Assembly: GCF_003253565.1 (NCBI RefSeq)
Contig: NZ_QKUF01000015.1
Span: forward strand, 92,929-156,928
DNA length: 64,000 nt
Source: Thermosporothrix hazakensis
Lineage (GTDB): Bacteria > Chloroflexota > Ktedonobacteria > Ktedonobacterales > Ktedonobacteraceae
Direction of reading: 5' to 3'
The position numbers were made by a program, and so were the translations under genes. Positions 60,155 to 64,000 of the stretch are shown piece after piece (position 1 is the first letter of the stretch; each line of letters opens with the position of its first letter). A model generated the notes under the pieces. The model searched no databases, was not told the DNA's origin, and saw only the letters and a list, made by a program, of their open reading frames with translations.

Positions 60155-61219
60155 ATGTCATCCCTTTACGATAGAGATGTGATTATTCGGACAGATAGAT
60201 TAACCAAAGCATTCGGGAAGCTCGTTGCCGTGAACGATCTGCATTTGCAGGTTATGCGAGGCGATGTCTTCGGTTTCCTCGGGCCAAATGGCTCCGGCAA
60301 AACAACGACGATCCGTATGCTACTTGGCCTGATTCGCCCGACAGCGGGCCGGGCCATCCTCTTTGGCATGGATACCGCCCTTCAGCTCTCGGATATTTTG
60401 CAGCGGGTCGGCGCGATTATTGAAACGCCCGTCTTTTATCCCTACCTTTCCGCGCTCGACAATCTGCGTGTGACCGCGGCTGCCTCCGGGATGATGTCGG
60501 GAAAGTCAAACGATCGCCGCCTTGCCGAAGTGCTCGACATCGTTGACCTGAGCGCTTATCAGAAGCTCCCGCTGCGCAAATACTCGTTAGGCATGAAACA
60601 GCGTCTCGGCATTGCTGCGGCTCTGTTACATGACCCAGAACTGGTGCTACTGGATGAGCCAACAAACGGACTCGACCCGGCGGGTATGGTTGAGATCCGG
60701 CGGCTGATTCAGCGCCTTGCGGCATTGGGAAAGACCATCTTCCTTTCGAGCCACATCCTGAACGAGGTGCAGCAGGTCTGTAATCGGGTTGCCATTTTAC
60801 GAAAAGGAAACCTGATTATGCAGGGAAATGTCAATGAACTGCTTCAGGGCAATGAAGAGATAGAGCTTCGCCTGGATACAGCAGAAGAGTGCCAGCAAGC
60901 GCTTCAGCTCCTTGAAAAGGCCCGGCAAGAAGATTTGAACTGGATTTCTTCCGTCCAGCAAGTGCCCGAAAAGGATACCATGCTCATACTGAAAGCGCCA
61001 GCAAGTCATTCATCCTCAATCAATGCGTATCTGGCAAGGCATCAGCTTTTCGCAGCCGAACTACAACCGCGAATCGGCAGTCTGGAAGATCTCTATCTGG
61101 AACTGACAACCCCTACAGCTGGCACAGGCCATACTGGCATGGAGGCCCTGGCGAGCGGTCCTATCAAGCGCGTCGTTCCTTCAAAGAAATCAGGGGAAGG
61201 GAAGAAAGAAGAAGTATGA
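60155..61219 (+). CDS. ABC transporter ATP-binding protein (BcrA/NatA type)
   Basis: A 354-residue ABC ATPase. Walker A GPNGSGKTT, signature YSLGMKQRLGIAAALL (LSGGQ variant LGMKQ, as in BcrA), Walker B LVLLDEPTNGLDPAGMVE, switch His SSHILNEVQQ. The C-terminal ~110 residues beyond the ATPase core form an extra domain (LRLDTAEECQQALQLLEKARQED...) and a charged Lys-rich tail. It overlaps the permease gene (ATGA), so the two form an exporter, possibly for antimicrobial peptides or lipids. The gene cluster continues into queG. Confidence 0.93.
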   Translation: MSSLYDRDVIIRTDRLTKAFGKLVAVNDLHLQVMRGDVFGFLGPNGSGKTTTIRMLLGLIRPTAGRAILFGMDTALQLSDILQRVGAIIETPVFYPYLSALDNLRVTAAASGMMSGKSNDRRLAEVLDIVDLSAYQKLPLRKYSLGMKQRLGIAAALLHDPELVLLDEPTNGLDPAGMVEIRRLIQRLAALGKTIFLSSHILNEVQQVCNRVAILRKGNLIMQGNVNELLQGNEEIELRLDTAEECQQALQLLEKARQEDLNWISSVQQVPEKDTMLILKAPASHSSSINAYLARHQLFAAELQPRIGSLEDLYLELTTPTAGTGHTGMEALASGPIKRVVPSKKSGEGKKEEV

Positions 61220-62268
61220 CAACACAACCACCAGCTCGCACCAATCCTCCAGCCCTCATTCGCCGGGATACTGTTGTGATGGGACGCGCAGATTATCTCA
61301 GTACGGTGCTGCGTTTAATCGGAGTTGAACTGTATAAATTTCGACGGCGTCCCATGTCAAAGGTGCTGCTGCTTATCGGTATTCTCTCTATGATCATCAG
61401 CTTTGCCTTTAAAGGGGGACCGGCGATTTTTCTGGCTCATACGCCAACTCGAAACCTGCTGCCGCCCGACTGTTCAAGCGTCGAAACAACCATTGATTGT
61501 TTGAACCATGAACCCACCCGAGAAGAACTGAATCTGGCAGAGGCGGAGAGACAGCGCCGATTGCAGGAATATGCCAGCCTGCTCAGCCTGCCAGGCTCAA
61601 TCGAAGGAGTCACTCAAACCATCCAGCTTGTTGAACTTATCCTTTTTATTATTCTGGCTGGAACAATTGTCGGGGGCGAATACAGCGTCGGCACTGTGCG
61701 CCTGATGCTCACCAGAGGGCCAACACGCACACAATTCTTCCTCGCGAAAGTTGGCGCAATCCTGATCTATGCCATAGTGGGAGTCGGCATTCTCTTTGTG
61801 GTTGGTATTCTCTCAAGCGTGGTGCTTTCGGTGCTGGCAAACATTCCCCAGAGCCTTGCATTTCTCTCCGGGCCGTGGTTGTTCAATTGCTTCCTCTATA
61901 TTCTTGCCACGATCCTCTATACCTTTACCTACTGCATGCTTGCGCTCTGTCTGGGAACCCTGGGAAGAGCCACCACAGCAGGCGTCGCAGGCGCGCTCGT
62001 CTGGTGGGTCGTGGAAAGCGCCATACAGAGTATCATCCTGAATCTCCCGAATTTTCATGGTATCATAGGAGCAGTTCTAGAAGTGCTCCCGGGCTATTTT
62101 ATGGCAAATAATCTCTCAGCACTGATCCAGAATCGCTCATCGTACCTTTTCGGGAATCAGCCGTCGCCGCTTCCGGACCTGCACGCGCTCCTGGTGGTTG
62201 CCTTCTATCTGGCACTCTTCCTTCTTCCAGCGTGGTGGGCCATCAGGCGACGAGATATTACGAATTAA
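61216..62268 (+). CDS. ABC-2-type transporter permease
   Basis: A 350-residue permease with a cytoplasmic N-terminus (VELYKFRRRPMSKVLLLIGILSMIISF) and six hydrophobic helices. Between helices 1 and 2 there is an unusually large (~75 residues), cysteine-containing loop (LLPPDCSSVETTIDCLNHEPTREE), probably outside the membrane with the two cysteines forming a disulfide. GGEYSVGTVRLMLTRGPTRTQFFLAK is the coupling segment of NatB/BcrB-type permeases. ATG overlaps the ATPase stop. It pairs with the ATPase at 60155-61219. Confidence 0.85.
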   Translation: MTTQPPARTNPPALIRRDTVVMGRADYLSTVLRLIGVELYKFRRRPMSKVLLLIGILSMIISFAFKGGPAIFLAHTPTRNLLPPDCSSVETTIDCLNHEPTREELNLAEAERQRRLQEYASLLSLPGSIEGVTQTIQLVELILFIILAGTIVGGEYSVGTVRLMLTRGPTRTQFFLAKVGAILIYAIVGVGILFVVGILSSVVLSVLANIPQSLAFLSGPWLFNCFLYILATILYTFTYCMLALCLGTLGRATTAGVAGALVWWVVESAIQSIILNLPNFHGIIGAVLEVLPGYFMANNLSALIQNRSSYLFGNQPSPLPDLHALLVVAFYLALFLLPAWWAIRRRDITN

Positions 62269-62272
62269 CACT

Positions 62273-63505
62273 ATGTTAGATACACAGACTATCAAAGAAC
62301 AAGCATACGCGCTTGGTTTCGATATAGCAAGGGTGACAACTGCACAGCCCTTTCCAGAGGCTAAAAAGGTCATCAAAGAGCGTATCGGACGCGGCCTGAT
62401 GGATGGTCTCTCCTGGTTCACAGCCGAGAGGGCAGATGTCTCCTGTCATCCCGAAGCGCTTTTGCCTACAGCGCAATCTATTATCTCTCTGGGCATGGTC
62501 TACCTGACGGAGATGCCCGAAAATGCACATGAAGGCACACCCCGAGGACGAATCGCTCGCTATGCCTGGGGAGATGACTATCACGATATCATAAAGCCCA
62601 AACTCAAGCAGTTTGCCGAATGGCTGCGCGAATACGCTCGTTCAGAGGTCTCGCAGGAGGATTTTGAAACGCGCCTCTTTGTCGATACTGGACGCATGGT
62701 TGATCGTGCGGTGGCCCAACGGGCCGGGCTTGGCTGGTATGGCAAAAACACCAACATCCTTACCCACGGTTGGGGCTCATGGCTCTTTCTCGCTGAGATC
62801 GTCACGAATTTGCCTCTGACCCCAGACGAGCCGCTCAAGGCGAACTGCGGAAACTGTGAGATCTGTTTGCATGCCTGCCCGACCGGGGCGCTTCCCAATC
62901 CCTATGAACTGGATAACACCCGCTGTATCTCGTTTCTGACAATTGAGCTACGGGGCAGCATTCCCTTAGAACTGCGTCCGCTTATGGGGACATGGATCTT
63001 TGGCTGTGATATCTGCCAGGAAGTCTGCCCGGTTAATAAAGTAGCAGAGCGACGACTAGGTGTTCGTCAGGAAGGGCAGAAACAGATGATCGCAGTTGAT
63101 AGCATCACGCGCAGAAAGAGCGGTCCATTCCAGCCACATCAGGAGTATCGCGTACGTCCGGCAGTCGGCAGTACGCCTGAACTCCTCCCACTGCTTGAGC
63201 TGAGTGAGGAAGAGTTTCGTGAGCGTTTTCGTCGAAGCCCTATTAGACGAACCAAGCGCCGCGGCTTATTGCGCAACGTTTGTGTAGCGCTAGGCAATAT
63301 CAGAGATCCACAGGCAGTCCCGGCGCTGATCAAGGCGTTGCATGATGATGATCCGTTAATCAGAGGTCACGCCGCCTGGGCACTTGGCCAAATCGGAGGC
63401 GAGCAGGCAACCAATGCCTTGCAGGAACGCATGCAGACAGAGGAAGATAGTGAGGTGCAAAAAGAGATCCGTTGTGCTCTCACGGAACTGGTAGCTTCCT
63501 CTTAA
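62273..63505 (+). CDS. queG: Epoxyqueuosine reductase QueG (with HEAT-repeat C-terminus)
   Basis: A 410-residue iron-sulfur, cobalamin-dependent enzyme that makes the last step of queuosine in tRNA wobble position 34. I start at ATG 62273, four bases after the permease stop, without a clear SD, so translation is probably coupled; a 25-residue in-frame extension lies inside the permease gene. The two ferredoxin-like clusters are CGNCEICLHACPTGAL and CDICQEVCPVNK; active-site DTGRMVDRAVAQRAGLGWYGKNTNILT is diagnostic. The last ~80 residues form two HEAT-like repeats (PQAVPALIKALHDDDPLIRGHAAWALGQIG). Its placement in an ABC operon appears accidental. Confidence 0.95.
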   Translation: MLDTQTIKEQAYALGFDIARVTTAQPFPEAKKVIKERIGRGLMDGLSWFTAERADVSCHPEALLPTAQSIISLGMVYLTEMPENAHEGTPRGRIARYAWGDDYHDIIKPKLKQFAEWLREYARSEVSQEDFETRLFVDTGRMVDRAVAQRAGLGWYGKNTNILTHGWGSWLFLAEIVTNLPLTPDEPLKANCGNCEICLHACPTGALPNPYELDNTRCISFLTIELRGSIPLELRPLMGTWIFGCDICQEVCPVNKVAERRLGVRQEGQKQMIAVDSITRRKSGPFQPHQEYRVRPAVGSTPELLPLLELSEEEFRERFRRSPIRRTKRRGLLRNVCVALGNIRDPQAVPALIKALHDDDPLIRGHAAWALGQIGGEQATNALQERMQTEEDSEVQKEIRCALTELVASS

Positions 63506-63539
63506 TAAGGAGGAAGCGCCTTTGTTCTTTGTACACAAC

Positions 63540-63570
63540 AAAAAACCACCGCTACGTTTTTGTAGGGTGG
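63540..63570 (-). terminator. Terminator downstream of 23S rRNA
   Basis: On the minus strand CCACC-CTAC, loop, GTAG-C-GGTGG then six T residues. It ends the rRNA operon about 180 nt after the 23S 3' end. A second hairpin (ATCTAAA...TTTAGAT, about 63597-63635) lies before it. Confidence 0.8.
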
Positions 63571-63746
63571 CAATTGTCAGTTATCACATGCGCAGTATCT
63601 AAAGGCGATGACATATGGTTCATCGTTTTTAGATATGTTTACTACACCTGAAAAAGTAGTTACCTCAATTTTGCCGAACTGTCATCGATGCTGCACCCGC
63701 TCGGACACCTTCCTCTGCACCACTTCCCCTCACCTGCGAGGCTCCG

Positions 63747-64000
63747 ATTCAACAAGCCGTTCGACCATTAGTCCCGTTCCGCTTCGCCTGTTACCAGACG
63801 TCCACGCACGGTCTATCTACCAGATCTTCTTTCTGGGGTCTTGGCTCCCTCCTCTCGGAGAGAGCGGGAAGACTCTTCTTGGGGTCGGCTTCGCGCTTAG
63901 ATGCTTTCAGCGCTTCTCCTTTCTTGACGTAGCTACTCAGCTCTGGCCCAGGCAGGCCAACTGACGCACCAGCGGTCAAGCCATCTCGGTCCTCTCGTAC
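63747..64000 (-). rRNA. 23S ribosomal RNA, 3' end (partial)
   Basis: The last ~250 nt of 23S rRNA. The minus strand at the window edge reads GTACGAGAGGACCGAGATGG, the sarcin-ricin loop region, followed by the helix with GCTGGTGCGTCAGTTGGCC (cf. family), and near the 3' end GAACGGGACTAATGG, matching the conserved ACTAAT about 20 nt from the mature end. The 3' end at ~63747 is estimated from that spacing, with an error of a few nucleotides. The 5' part and the 16S gene are outside the window. No 5S gene follows before the terminator. Confidence 0.93.

Noticed and set aside
63570..63746. 5S rRNA gene after 23S
   Set aside because: No CCGGTGG...GAACCACACCC-type sequence and no 5S helices; only two simple hairpins.
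1..64000. CRISPR arrays, tRNA genes, complete transposases, prophage genes
   Set aside because: No regularly spaced repeats, tRNA-like cloverleaf with GGTTCGAATCC-type arm, or transposase/integrase coding sequence was found by eye.

Overview
The window is chromosomal DNA of about 50-55% GC with dense, mostly housekeeping gene content. It looks like a Chloroflexota bacterium, with Ktedonobacteria the most likely class. That is an inference from gene style and combination (HrcA/CIRCE heat-shock control, a T-box before a dimeric-type glycyl-tRNA synthetase, pyruvate dehydrogenase in four genes, a MurF-Alr fusion, many small membrane proteins), not from a database comparison. No phage, CRISPR array, tRNA or complete insertion sequence is visible.

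Layout. 1-5.3 kb: start of a Ski2-like helicase, a PLP-dependent threonine/serine dehydratase, an uncatalogued 47-residue membrane protein, a T-box leader with glycyl-tRNA synthetase, and an EEP-family phosphohydrolase. 5.4-9.97 kb: hrcA-dnaK-dnaJ on the minus strand with a CIRCE operator but no grpE. 10-20 kb: envelope and DNA-processing genes: a class A penicillin-binding protein, a membrane-anchored gluzincin peptidase, dprA with a 210-bp MITE at its 3' end, a MazG-like protein and a MurF-alanine racemase fusion whose MurF half has lost key residues. 20-28 kb: lipid kinase, amino acid permease, an ArsR-DUF2087-pseudohydrolase fusion regulator, a membrane protein with a repeated EAF motif tail, and an SDR/Gfo-Idh oxidoreductase pair. 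28.4-33.4 kb: a minus-strand cassette of small membrane protein, ABC permease, histidine kinase, ABC ATPase, second permease and response regulator, most simply a signal-responsive ABC exporter.

33.4-45.3 kb is central metabolism, all on the minus strand: pdhA-pdhB-pdhC-lpd, leuA-leuC-leuD (no leuB), and hppD-fah-hmgA for tyrosine degradation to fumarate and acetoacetate. 45.8-55.9 kb is mixed: a Yip1-family protein, a SRPBCC protein with a hairpin leader, a TetR-controlled FAD monooxygenase with two palindromic operators, an XRE regulator, an orphan oligopeptide-type binding lipoprotein, an ECF-type sigma factor overlapping its probable anti-sigma factor, a DUF1028 hydrolase and RNA 2'-phosphotransferase KptA. 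55.9-63.5 kb holds an FAD/4Fe-4S oxidoreductase, urocanate hydratase, an ABC exporter pair and epoxyqueuosine reductase. The window ends inside a minus-strand 23S rRNA gene, of which the last ~250 nt are present, followed by a terminator and no 5S gene.

The best candidates for undescribed biology are the ArsR-DUF2087-dead-hydrolase regulator with its own promoter/operator, the EAF-repeat membrane protein beside it, the two-component/ABC cassette headed by a translationally coupled 53-residue membrane protein, and the MurF-Alr fusion with a degenerate ligase half.
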